In this document: positions 43,004 through 50,981 of the stretch, one piece after another
Layout: each line of letters opens with the position of its first letter
Numbering within the stretch: position 1 is the stretch's first letter
From: Streptomyces violaceusniger Tu 4113
GTDB taxonomy: Bacteria; Actinomycetota; Actinomycetes; Streptomycetales; Streptomycetaceae
Reading direction: 5' to 3'
Length of the DNA stretch: 64,000 bases
Assembly (NCBI RefSeq): GCF_000147815.2
Contig: NC_015951.1
Coordinates: 186,001 to 250,000 of the forward strand
The notes under the pieces: generated by a model
What the model was told of the DNA's origin: nothing
The model's input: only the letters and a program-made list of their open reading frames with translations
The model's database searches: none
Made by a program: the position numbers and the translations under genes

Positions 43004-43464
43004 TGCTCACCTCCATGCTGGGTAGGAAGGTCGAAGCGCACCGGCTGAATGGACCGCTCGGCGCGGGCGGCACGGACCTCTACTTCGGCGAAGCCCGGCA
43101 TGGCCAGCACGGCGGCGGCCTCGGCCGGCCCCTCGAGGTAGCAGCGCATCGCGCCATCGACAGTGCTGTAGCGCAGCCGGGCAGCGGCACCGCGGGCGGG
43201 AGTGCCAACGGACGCGTAGCGCACCCGGCCCACCTGCCGTGCCCAGCGGCCGACCTCGCCCTCTCCTGGATCGAAGGTGCTGGTGGGGACGACTTCCACG
43301 AGGACGCGGCCGGTGAGGGCCTTCGTTACGCGCCGGCCCCGCTGCACGGCCACCCAGGCGGCGACCGTACCGGCGACGACGACCAGGGCGGCAAGGTACG
43401 GAGCGGACCTGGTGATCCAGTGCGCGATGAGAAGCAGTTCCCCGCCCGGGAGATCGCCGCTCAC
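43000..43464 (-). CDS. Small membrane protein coupled to VirD4-like gene
   Basis: The 154-aa protein has one transmembrane helix (APYLAALVVVAGTVAAWVAV) and a cytoplasmic domain (GRVLVEVVPTSTFDPGEGE; MRCYLEGPAEAAAVLAMPGF). The GTGA-type overlap with the coupling ATPase gene suggests a membrane subunit for it. No family recognised. GTG 43464. Confidence 0.65.
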   Translation of the reverse strand: MSGDLPGGELLLIAHWITRSAPYLAALVVVAGTVAAWVAVQRGRRVTKALTGRVLVEVVPTSTFDPGEGEVGRWARQVGRVRYASVGTPARGAAARLRYSTVDGAMRCYLEGPAEAAAVLAMPGFAEVEVRAARAERSIQPVRFDLPTQHGGEQ

Positions 43465-44127
43465 GCTGGTGTCCTGGCGATCGTGTGGGGTGCGGGTGTG
43501 CGGTTCACGGCGGCCTCCTGGTCAGTGAGGGGAAATTCCCTTCACCCCGACCAAGTCCGACCACCCGCCCGGTTCAGACACCGCCCACCGAAATTTACTG
43601 TCCCTTTGCTGACGAGGCCCTGCGCCCGTGGAATGACGGGGCGCGGCAATCACACGCCAGCCGATCGGATCGACCATGGCCGATCGCACGGAGCGCTGTG
43701 GCCGATCCGGCGGCCCATCGACCACCGGTCAGTTGAGTACTTGTACTTCTCGGATCTCCACGCTGGTCGCTGCCGTGCGAGTGGTGATGATCGGGCCGGT
43801 CTGCCCGGCCCCGGCCCAGTCGACATCCCAGGTCGTTGTCGCCGTCACCGTCACCGTCTACCGGCCGTCCGGCTCGCGGGTGCTGGGCTGTGTATCGGAG
43901 GCACAACGCGACCCGCCGTGACCTGCGCTGACATACCAGACGCATCGGGTCGACACCCCGGGATCCGGCATTTCAGCGGCTCGGGCCGGGAGATGCCAGC
44001 AGTACCGGGCGCCGCGCCCGCCGGGTCGCCGGCGCGGCACCGGCCAAGCCGAGGCGCTGAGCACCGAACACAAGCCGCCCCCGCCGAGAATGGGGCGAGA
44101 ACGTGTGAGACAGCGGTACGGCAGCCC
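43465..44127. other. Long gene-poor region upstream of coupling operon
   Basis: These 663 bases carry two direct copies of TGGCCGAT (43677-43684 and 43699-43706, 22 bases apart) and a duplicated gene tail (43729-43860). The octamer is the one repeated eight times at 62085-62219. Bases 43865-44127 show no convincing gene; the only start-to-stop frames have cysteine- and tryptophan-rich nonsense composition. Confidence 0.5.
43729..43860 (-). pseudogene. Duplicate tail of secreted Tad-operon protein
   Basis: On the minus strand the last ~43 codons read TATTTWDVDWAGAGQTGP and end EIREVQVLN. They parallel TATATWTIGWQGGGQNGQ and IAEVQVLN at the end of the gene at 37725. There is no upstream part. 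It shows a second related Tad or transfer operon once lay here. Confidence 0.65.
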
Positions 44128-44535
44128 TCAGAGCGCGGTGGCAGCGAGCCGCTTGCCACCCGAGCGGGCTTCCCGCAGCACGTCGCGCCAGTCGGTGCTG
44201 CGCAGCCAGGCTTTCTCCATGGGGTGGGCGGTCCACTCAAGGAGGTCGGCCCGGGTGCGGAGCTTGTCGGCGGCAATGCGGTAGTGGCTCGCCTCACGCG
44301 CTGGGTCGCGGTCCCGGTGATGGGCCTGCCAACTGACCTTTTCCAGATCTGGGTTTTCCAAGAGGCCGGCGAGGTCGAACGACAAAGACCCGTCGGCGTC
44401 GGCGTGCCGCTCCTGCCATGCGCGTTCGGTTCGCTGCACCGCATTCATCTTGGCGGTGTGGGCCCACAGGTAGCCGACGTCGTCGGAGATCGGGCGGCTG
44501 CACTCTTGGCAGATCAGAGTCAGTTCGCGGGTGAT
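44128..44535 (-). CDS. Hypothetical zinc-binding protein with unusual start
   Basis: The frame ITRELTLICQECSRPISDDV has a CxxC zinc motif and ends SGGKRLAATAL (135 residues from 44535). A perfect AGGAGG (reverse strand of 44541-44546) stands five bases before codon ATC 44535 rather than ATG. Conventional starts further up (for example ATG near 44580) lack a ribosome site. Either ATC is used, or ATG mutated to ATC. Function unknown. Confidence 0.5.
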   Translation of the reverse strand: MTRELTLICQECSRPISDDVGYLWAHTAKMNAVQRTERAWQERHADADGSLSFDLAGLLENPDLEKVSWQAHHRDRDPAREASHYRIAADKLRTRADLLEWTAHPMEKAWLRSTDWRDVLREARSGGKRLAATAL

Positions 44536-44846
44536 GTGTGCCTCCTGAGGTGAACAGCTTGGGTCGATTGAACGCCCCATCCCCCAGCCAGGTCCGCTGA
44601 GGGGCGTTCTGGTGGCCTCACAGGCCCGGCCCGCAAGGGGGCAGGGCGGGGCGGGGGTGTTGTGGGCTTGCTGCCTCAAGAGCGATCGGCCTTTCCCGGA
44701 GCGGGCCAGGACCACAACGCTCCTCCCCGCCCGCTCGCAAAGACTGCGACGTGAGCGGCGCACTGACTACCGTGGGCGGTGAAGAAGGCCGTGCCGACGC
44801 ACACGCGGTCGGATGACGGCTTGGGGGACATCACAGCGGGGGAATC

Positions 44847-45362
44847 GTGGATAGCGGGCTGAACAGGACAGGGGCGTGGATCGGCGTGATCACGGGCGTG
44901 ATCGCTATCCTCGCGTTCTTCGGGGTGCGCGACTTCGGCGAACTGAAACAGGCGATTCAGGAGGGCACTTCGGGCGACTCGCTGGCAGATCCGTGCAAGG
45001 CGGTCTCCGTCGACTACGTGACCAGCCTCGGGATGCGTGCTGAGCCGGTGTACGCGGGCGCCGAATTCTCCAAGGACAGCACGAAGAATGGTGCCCGGTG
45101 GAAGTGCTTCTGGAGAAGCGAGGACGACAGAACCCGTCTCTCCATCGGCTACTCACAGGAACAGAGTCACGTCTCAGGGGTGCAGATGGGGCCGATGGAC
45201 GGAATTCCTGACGGGATGATTGGCCGTCAGTACGACACGATCGCCACCTCCTGCTTTGCCGACTGGCCCACCTCTTTCGGACAGGGAGAGGTGTGGTTCA
45301 GCGGCACCTGCCCCGAGACCAAGCAGGTCGCCGTGAAGGCGTACGAGAACCTCTCCCGCTAG
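44847..45362 (+). CDS. Membrane-anchored hypothetical protein, 171 aa
   Basis: An N-terminal membrane helix (GAWIGVITGVIAILAFFGV) is followed by an exported domain with four cysteines (DPCKAV, WKCFWR, TSCFADW, GTCPET), likely two disulfides. This resembles DUF3558-like small exported proteins in plan but I cannot assign it. It faces the convergent PIMT gene; the terminator at 45437-45485 lies between. Confidence 0.6.
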   Translation: MDSGLNRTGAWIGVITGVIAILAFFGVRDFGELKQAIQEGTSGDSLADPCKAVSVDYVTSLGMRAEPVYAGAEFSKDSTKNGARWKCFWRSEDDRTRLSIGYSQEQSHVSGVQMGPMDGIPDGMIGRQYDTIATSCFADWPTSFGQGEVWFSGTCPETKQVAVKAYENLSR

Positions 45363-45436
45363 GGTCAATGCCACTTATCTAACGCGCGAGGGGATTTTCA
45401 GGAACGCGTCATCAGTTGTCCCGTGCCTCGTGCGAT

Positions 45437-45485
45437 CGGCCCCGGCCGCCGGCCCAACGGGGGAAAGGGCGGCGGCCGGGGGCCG
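45437..45485. terminator. Bidirectional hairpin terminator
   Basis: CGGCCCCGGCCGCC (45437-45450) pairs with GGCGGCCGGGGGCCG (45471-45485), one base bulged, between two convergent genes. Confidence 0.7.
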
Positions 45486-45496
45486 GTGTATGCATT

Positions 45497-46522
45497 TTAG
45501 CGTTCGAGACGAAGTTTCCAGCCTGTTAGTCCTGGTTCGTCGTGTTGGGTCAGGTTTGGTGTGTAGGTGTCGGGGGCGGGGCGTCCGGCGTTTTCCCAGG
45601 CGGTGAGCCAGCCGCGCAGGGTGGTCAGGGAGGGTGAGTCGGGGTGGTCGGCGAGGATCGTGCCGTCTTGCTGGATGACGGCGGCCGTGGTGGCGGTGGT
45701 GTGACCGAGCGCCCGCTGCTCGGGGCGGAGTCCGGCTTGGGTCAGCTGAGGGTCGGCGAGACAGGCGGCGTAGGTTCGCCAGGAGTGCCAGTTGATGTCG
45801 GGCCCGTCGTACGGCTCGGTGTGTGCGTCCTTGAGGAGCTGCCGGAGGGCGGTGCGGGCGCCGGTGTGGAGGCGGTCGTCCAGGTCGCGCCAGGCGATGG
45901 AGATCCAGGAGGGTGCGGGGACCCGGTTTTCCCAGTCCACCCAGCGGCCGGGTAGATCGAGGTCGGTCTTGGGCCAGGTGGTGGTCTCGATGTATCCGCC
46001 GGTGGCCACGGCCTCCACGACCGGTTCGCCGCTGCGGACGCGGATGGTGGCGACCACGGTGTTGTGGGGCACGGCGGCGATCGGCAGCGGGGCGACGATC
46101 AGCCCGCCCTCGGCGATCTGGTCGACCCATGATCGGGGCAGCAGCGGCGGGGTGCACCAGGCGACCATCCGGTCATAGGGGGCGCGTTGGGGGAAGTCGC
46201 CGACGGTGGCGTCGGCGGTGTGGCAGTGCACGGTGCGGATGCCGCGTTCGTGGTGGATGAGGTTGGCCCACCGTACGAGGTAGTCGTTGACGTCGAGGCT
46301 GGTCACCTGTCCGGTGGGCCCGACGAGCTGAGCGAGGAGGGCGCCGGAGTAGCCGGAGCCGGTGCCGGCTTCAAGGACGTTCATGCCCGGGTGGACGTCG
46401 AGTGTGGTCAGCTCGCGGTGGATCACGGCCGGGTTGGAGCGGTGCGGGGTGGCGCCTCGGCCTTCGTGGTGGGTGTAGTGGCGCTCGGGGACGAGCTCGG
46501 CGGCGTCGGCGACAGCAGTCAC
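45497..46522 (-). CDS. PIMT-like O-methyltransferase paralogue
   Basis: The 341-aa protein is homologous to the lasso-cluster methyltransferase at 51514-52575. Both share VPExHYTHH, RSNPxVIHREL and the SAM-binding motif VLEAGTGSGYSG (residues 49-60), then PYDRMVAWCTPPLLPRSW. PIMTs methylate isoaspartate or, in lasso and graspetide clusters, aspartate that then forms aspartimide. Both proteins are longer than repair PIMTs (about 210 aa) by a C-terminal extension. GTG 46522 follows AGAGGAG. It sits opposite to the lasso operon with no precursor next to it. Confidence 0.8.
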   Translation of the reverse strand: MTAVADAAELVPERHYTHHEGRGATPHRSNPAVIHRELTTLDVHPGMNVLEAGTGSGYSGALLAQLVGPTGQVTSLDVNDYLVRWANLIHHERGIRTVHCHTADATVGDFPQRAPYDRMVAWCTPPLLPRSWVDQIAEGGLIVAPLPIAAVPHNTVVATIRVRSGEPVVEAVATGGYIETTTWPKTDLDLPGRWVDWENRVPAPSWISIAWRDLDDRLHTGARTALRQLLKDAHTEPYDGPDINWHSWRTYAACLADPQLTQAGLRPEQRALGHTTATTAAVIQQDGTILADHPDSPSLTTLRGWLTAWENAGRPAPDTYTPNLTQHDEPGLTGWKLRLER

Positions 46523-46913
46523 GCTCACTCCTCTGAGGGGCAGGGCACTCGTATGCGATAACTGCTCCGGGCGGGTGAAGGGCACGCGCCCGCCTGGAGC
46601 GGCTGGTTCAGATGGACAGGGCGGTGTGGCGGTGCCACCCGTCGGCGGTGTACTCGCCGACGGGCCCGTGGTCCGGAAGTTGGGCATCTTGAGGTTCTGC
46701 GCGAGGCGGGGATCACGGTGCTGCTCGGGGAGGGTGGTTTCACCCCCCACAAACCCAGGCATGGCGATCTCGACGCCTATCCGTGGCAGGTCGCCCTGGA
46801 CGCGTTGCCTGCCTGATCATGCCCGGTTGGCCCTGTTAGATCCAATGGCGCCAACCGCTCTGGGCTGCTGCTCACCGGCGCTCCGGAAGCCGCCACGAAG
46901 TGGCCGTTCTGTA
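46523..46913. other. Intergenic region with gene remnant
   Basis: These 391 bases separate the PIMT paralogue from the regulator gene, both on the minus strand. The only coding-like content is the plus-strand fragment 46676-46816. I searched both strands for a second small precursor peptide and found none convincing. Confidence 0.35.
46676..46816 (+). pseudogene. C-terminal fragment, possibly flavoprotein-like
   Basis: Forty-six codons plus stop read VGHLEVLREAGITVLLGEGG and DLDAYPWQVALDALPA, a good coding composition without any start. The segment reminds me of the ends of small flavoprotein-family genes in Streptomyces, but I cannot confirm that. Confidence 0.35.
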
Positions 46914-48263
46914 TCAGGTGGTTACCGTTTTGGCGCGGTCGAGGAGGTCGTGTACAGCCGGTTCGCCCCGGTAGGGGATGAGCTGCTTGACGGCGTCGCG
47001 GACGTGGTCACTGCTGCGTCCGGAGTGGACGCCGGCGGCGAGGGTCAGAGCCTGGCCGGTGGACGCGCATGCGGCGTCCACTTGGCGCTGCTGGAGCTGG
47101 GCGGTGGCCATGCGGGTGAGGTACAGCACGTGGGTGCGGACGTATTCGGGACCGTAGGAGGCATCAGCCTCCGTGAACTTCCGCTGCGCGGCCGCGGCAT
47201 CGCCGAGGTCGAGCATGCATGAGCCCGTCAGCATGTCGATCTCCGCTTGGTTGACCCAGTAGGCCCACGGAGGGTCATCGTCCCGGGGGCCACGCTCCAA
47301 GTGGGCGACGGCGCGGTTGAGCGCCTGGTAGCAGTCTCGAGTCTCACCGGCTTTGGCCAGGGCGCGGGCCTGGCGGGCGGAAAGCATCGCATCGACCACG
47401 GGGGTGGAGCGGCCGCGTACGGCGGTCTGTGCGGTGCGGACCATTGCGTCGGCGTCGTCCGGATGCCCCGTGGAGTACGCCTGGATGGACATGAAGGCCA
47501 GGACGTTCGCGGCGAGCAGGGCATCTTCGCTGCTGCTGGCGGACTTGAGCGCTGCCACGAAGTGCCGCTGCCCGGCGGCGTGCCGGCCGATGTCGAAGTG
47601 CATCCAGCCGCACATGCGCCCGAGGTCGGCGGCCTGCGCGTACAGCCGTCGCTTCACTCGTTCTGCGGGGAAGGAGCCGGTCTGGAGCAGGTGGTGTGTC
47701 AGGGACAGGAGACCTTCGGCCTCGAAGACGAGATCACCGCCGCCGTGCGTGTCATCCGCGCGCTGGAGGTCGGTGATCTGGTCGGCGATGTGGTCCACCA
47801 TGGCGGGGCTGATACGGCGTCCGCCGCCGGCCGCTGCGTGGGCGATGGCGGGCTCGGCGGTGAGAAAGCCGTGTAAGAGCGTGGTCAGCGTGACGCCGGA
47901 GAGAATCGTGAATTCGCGACGGTCCATGCGGCCGCTCCTCAGCACATCGCCCAGTGCGTCCACGGTACCGGCGGCCGTCCACGGGCGGTACAGCTCCGGA
48001 ACCTGGGGGCTGGGAAGCCAGTACGGCCACGGCAGTTGCTCCCGGAGCTCGTCGGATATCTCGAACACGTCGGCGATCAGCGCCTGGGTGAGCTCGTCGG
48101 GCTTTCGGCCGCGTTCCCACCAGTAGACGGTCTTCTTCGTGGTGGCCACCGGAGTGCCGCGCCTTATGCCAGCGGCTCGGATGCGGGCGGCCAGCCCCTC
48201 CTGGGACCAGCCGAGCATTCGGCGTGCGTAGACCAGCGGATGGCCGACACCGGTGTCGAACAC
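46914..48263 (-). CDS. XRE-family transcriptional regulator with TPR-like domain
   Basis: The 449-aa protein has an N-terminal HTH (HPLVYARRMLGWSQEGLAAR, then KTVYWWERGRKP) and a long helical C-terminal half of the kind found in Streptomyces plasmid and cluster regulators. GTG 48263 has GGGGGG upstream and gives the usual start VFDTGVGHPL; upstream codons do not look coding. It is divergent from the lasso precursor across 271 bases and is the obvious candidate for controlling the cluster. Confidence 0.8.
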   Translation of the reverse strand: MFDTGVGHPLVYARRMLGWSQEGLAARIRAAGIRRGTPVATTKKTVYWWERGRKPDELTQALIADVFEISDELREQLPWPYWLPSPQVPELYRPWTAAGTVDALGDVLRSGRMDRREFTILSGVTLTTLLHGFLTAEPAIAHAAAGGGRRISPAMVDHIADQITDLQRADDTHGGGDLVFEAEGLLSLTHHLLQTGSFPAERVKRRLYAQAADLGRMCGWMHFDIGRHAAGQRHFVAALKSASSSEDALLAANVLAFMSIQAYSTGHPDDADAMVRTAQTAVRGRSTPVVDAMLSARQARALAKAGETRDCYQALNRAVAHLERGPRDDDPPWAYWVNQAEIDMLTGSCMLDLGDAAAAQRKFTEADASYGPEYVRTHVLYLTRMATAQLQQRQVDAACASTGQALTLAAGVHSGRSSDHVRDAVKQLIPYRGEPAVHDLLDRAKTVTT

Positions 48264-48534
48264 GGTTCCCCCCGTGCTGAGGCGGATGAGCTGCGACGCA
48301 TCGTAGCGACGTCGTAACTCCCCTGGGGAGACGTCCGTGCAGCAGCCCGGGGCCGGTGAGGGCTTGACAACCCCTTGGAGGCCCTGGGCGGGGGCTACTG
48401 CCGGTGCGGTTCCGAGACGAGGGTGTGCGGTGCGGGGCCGGGGTTCCCCGGCAATCCCGCAGACCATTCCCGGGCCGCGCCGAAGCGTTCCTCGGCGCGG
48501 CCGTTCCTACCTATCGAACGTGGAGGACAAGACG
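48264..48534. promoter_or_regulatory. Divergent promoter region of lasso cluster
   Basis: The gap holds the promoters for the regulator (-) and the precursor operon (+). A TTGACA-like box at 48364-48369 has no good -10 partner at normal spacing. The precursor's ribosome site GGAGG is at 48522-48526. Confidence 0.4.
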
Positions 48535-48702
48535 ATGATGAGGACGGATCCGCCCCCGCCGCGTGATCGGCCCGAGGGCGATGGCCCGGCCGTGGCCGTG
48601 AGCTACACCGCGCCGGTGGTCGTCGAGGTCGGCTCGGTCGCGCAGACCGTGCGCGGCACCCAGTACCAGGACTCGGCCGACGACACGCAGTACAAGACCT
48701 GA
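48535..48702 (+). CDS. Lasso peptide precursor
   Basis: The 55-aa precursor has the leader motif YTAPVVVEVG (Tyr24, Pro27, Gly33), which lasso RRE proteins recognise, with Thr38 near the cleavage site. I predict the core GTQYQDSADDTQYKT (residues 41-55) with a ring from Gly1 to Asp9 and a six-residue tail; DSAD fills ring positions 6-9, with Asp6 as the likely aspartimide residue. Cleavage after Val39 (core from Arg, ring Asp8 or lower) is the alternative, since the conserved Thr is normally at -2. ATG 48535 or 48538. Confidence 0.85.
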   Translation: MMRTDPPPPRDRPEGDGPAVAVSYTAPVVVEVGSVAQTVRGTQYQDSADDTQYKT

Positions 48703-48777
48703 CGCAGGTCCCGGTTCGGCATGCCCTGTAACTACGTGCCGTACCAGAGACGGCCCCTCCCCATGGGGCCGCCGATA

Positions 48778-48812
48778 GCGGGCCCGGGGCGACGACCACG
48801 CCCCGGGCCCGC
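48778..48812. terminator. Hairpin between precursor and cyclase genes
   Basis: A perfect 14-bp stem, GCGGGCCCGGGGCG (48778-48791) and CGCCCCGGGCCCGC (48799-48812), has a 7-base loop. A smaller 7-bp stem lies at 48751-48771. Such an attenuator would let the short precursor transcript outnumber the enzyme transcript, as is common in RiPP operons. Confidence 0.7.
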
Positions 48813-48853
48813 CCGCATTCCTCCTGACCACCCACGACGTGGGGAGACGTTTG

Positions 48854-50686
48854 ATGCGCTGGATCACTGGTCGCAGCGGCCGGACGGGACCGCTGCGGCC
48901 CCACGGCGGGGCCGAGCTCGTCGGTCTGGATGCGTGGGCCTGCGGCTTCGAGTCATGGCAGGTCCGTACCGTCGCTCAGCCCCAGGCGAGGGTGGCGATC
49001 GTCGGCGACTGCTTCGCGACGGCGGGACAGTTGGAGGCCGCGCCGTCTCTGGCGGCGGCCGGGCGGTGGCGCGAGCTGACCCGCTGGCCTGGCTCCTACC
49101 TGGTGGTTGCCCGCGTCAGGGCCACCACCGCCGTCCTCGGTGACCTGGCCGGGCTCTACCCCGTCTACTACCACCACAACGCCGGTGGCGTGCGGTGGGC
49201 CACCGCCGCCGCTCCACTCGCTGCCGCACACGGCCAGGAGCCCGACCCGGCGATGGCGGCCGCGGCCATGGTCTTCCCCCAGCCCGGTCTCTTCCCTGGG
49301 CGGTCACTGTTCGCAGGCGTGGCCCGGGTGCCTCCCGGCTGCCTGCTGCTGCTCGACCAGGGCCGGGCAAGGGTAGAGCCGTACGAGGGGGAGGTGGCCC
49401 CGCTGCCACTGGCCGAGGCCGCCGGGCAACTGCGGCAGACGCTGGGCGAGGCCGTCAGCGCGCGTCTGGCCGCCCACCCGCACGCGTCGTTCGACCTGGC
49501 AGGGCTGGACTCCTCCACACTCGCCTGCCTCGGCGCCCGCGAACGGCCGGTGACGGCGGCGACGTTCACCGATGAGCGCCTGCGCAACGACGACCTCGCG
49601 TACGCGACCCGCACCGCCGCGGCAGTGCCCGGCCTGACGCACCACGTCGTCGCCGGCGGGCCGCACACGGACTACTACACCGGCATCGCCGAAAACGGCG
49701 GACAGCCGGTGACCGACGCACCGAACGCGTACGTGGTCACCGCGGCGATGAAGGACGCTGCCCTCGACGTCGCCCACGAACACGGCAGCACCCTGCACTT
49801 CACCGGCGCCGCGGGCGACACCGTGCTCGGCTCCTCGATCGTCTACCTCTCCGACCTGCTGCGCGAGCGCCGCTGGGCAACCGCGTACGCCCACGCGCGG
49901 CTGCACGCCCGTACGCTGCGCTCCTCACCGCGCGAGGTGCTGGCCCGTGCCCGCCCAGCGGCCCGCCGCCCCCTGGTGGAGGATCTACGCCGGGCCGCGA
50001 TGGTGCTGCGGCGGCCGCCACAGTGGTGGGCACCAGCTGCTTCCCGCCCATGGGGCTGGGCGACGATGCTGGCCACAGCCGACTGGCTCACCCCGGACGC
50101 CCGCCGGTTACTCGCCGAGGAGCTGGAGCACGCCGCCGATCAGTGGTCCGGTGATACCCGGCGTCCGGAAGCGCTGGCGGTCTTCACCGACCGGCAGGAG
50201 GTCGAGCAGATCGGCCGGGACCTCGCGCAGTTCGCGGACGCCGTGTACGCCGTGTGCGGCATCCACATCGCCGCCCCGTACCTCGACAACGAAGTCCTGC
50301 GGCTGTGCCTGGCCGTCCCGGCCGAGGAGCGCGCCCATCCCGGCAGCTACAAGCCGCTGCTGCGCGGGATGCGCGAGGTGGTGCCGGACTTCGTCCTCGC
50401 CCGTACGACGAAGGGACTCATGAACACCGTGTGCTTCGACGGCATCCGCCGCCACGAAGGCGCGATCCGCGATCTGCTCGGCCCTGCCTCCCGGCTCGCT
50501 GAGAACGGCCTGCTGGACCCCGGCCGTCCCGGGCAGTCCCTGGAGCGCGTCCGGAACGGCCTGCCCGCGCCGTTGGGCGCAATCCACCTCGCGGTGACCG
50601 TCGAAGCCTGGTGGCGCGGCATCTCCAGCGACGCCGGCACCTGGTGGGAGGTGACGCGCGATGAGGCCCGCGCTGCGACTGCGTAA
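48854..50686 (+). CDS. Lasso cyclase (asparagine synthetase-like)
   Basis: This 610-aa protein is a homologue of asparagine synthetase B that closes the lasso ring by activating an Asp or Glu side chain as the adenylate. A degenerate glutaminase-like half (to about 190) precedes the ATP-binding half. The PP loop reads DLAGLDSST (214-222) where most cyclases have DLSGGLDS, one residue shorter. TGAAGDTVLGS and the later HIAAPYLDNEVL and SYKPLLRGMREVVPD segments are as expected. ATG 48854 follows GGGGAGA. It overlaps the RRE gene by 26 bp. Confidence 0.88.
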   Translation: MRWITGRSGRTGPLRPHGGAELVGLDAWACGFESWQVRTVAQPQARVAIVGDCFATAGQLEAAPSLAAAGRWRELTRWPGSYLVVARVRATTAVLGDLAGLYPVYYHHNAGGVRWATAAAPLAAAHGQEPDPAMAAAAMVFPQPGLFPGRSLFAGVARVPPGCLLLLDQGRARVEPYEGEVAPLPLAEAAGQLRQTLGEAVSARLAAHPHASFDLAGLDSSTLACLGARERPVTAATFTDERLRNDDLAYATRTAAAVPGLTHHVVAGGPHTDYYTGIAENGGQPVTDAPNAYVVTAAMKDAALDVAHEHGSTLHFTGAAGDTVLGSSIVYLSDLLRERRWATAYAHARLHARTLRSSPREVLARARPAARRPLVEDLRRAAMVLRRPPQWWAPAASRPWGWATMLATADWLTPDARRLLAEELEHAADQWSGDTRRPEALAVFTDRQEVEQIGRDLAQFADAVYAVCGIHIAAPYLDNEVLRLCLAVPAEERAHPGSYKPLLRGMREVVPDFVLARTTKGLMNTVCFDGIRRHEGAIRDLLGPASRLAENGLLDPGRPGQSLERVRNGLPAPLGAIHLAVTVEAWWRGISSDAGTWWEVTRDEARAATA

Positions 50687-50981
50687 CGGCGTCTACCTGG
50701 TGGCCGCCCCGGACGGCGGCGCCATCCTGGACACCCGCCTCCGCGCCGGACGGGCCGGATGCCTGGCCATCAGTGCCCCAGGGGGGCAGTACCTGGACCG
50801 TCGACTGCACGGCGCAGAGAACCACCGGAGGGCCGCCGCGGTGGTGGCCCACAGCTACGGCGTCGATGTCGATCAGGTCGATGCCGACATGGCCCGTCTC
50901 CTCAAGGAGCTGTGGGGGCGGAGACTGCTCTCCGAACACGTGCCGGGGCGTCGGCGCCTGTGGCGGGGGTGGTGGCGGTGA
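50661..50981 (+). CDS. Lasso RRE protein (PqqD-like, B1)
   Basis: The 106-aa protein has the PqqD fold signature (RLRNGVYLVAAPDGGAILDT, then a helical half with VDVDQVDADMARLLKELWGR). It binds the precursor leader and delivers it to the peptidase. ATG 50661 lies inside the cyclase end; GGGAGG precedes it. Its stop overlaps the GTG of the peptidase gene. Confidence 0.88.
   Translation: MRPALRLRNGVYLVAAPDGGAILDTRLRAGRAGCLAISAPGGQYLDRRLHGAENHRRAAAVVAHSYGVDVDQVDADMARLLKELWGRRLLSEHVPGRRRLWRGWWR

Noticed and set aside
43865..44127. Possible genes in the gap before the zinc-motif protein
   Set aside because: Frames with starts have compositions rich in Cys, Trp, Arg and Pro without third-position GC pattern, typical of antisense shadows.
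45363..46913. A second lasso precursor beside the PIMT paralogue
   Set aside because: Both strands were read for a YxxP leader followed by a short acidic-ring core; none has a start, ribosome site and motif together.
48854..50686. Primary-metabolism asparagine synthetase
   Set aside because: The N-terminal glutaminase Cys2 is missing and the gene is coupled to RRE, peptidase and a YxxP precursor, so lasso cyclase is the better call.
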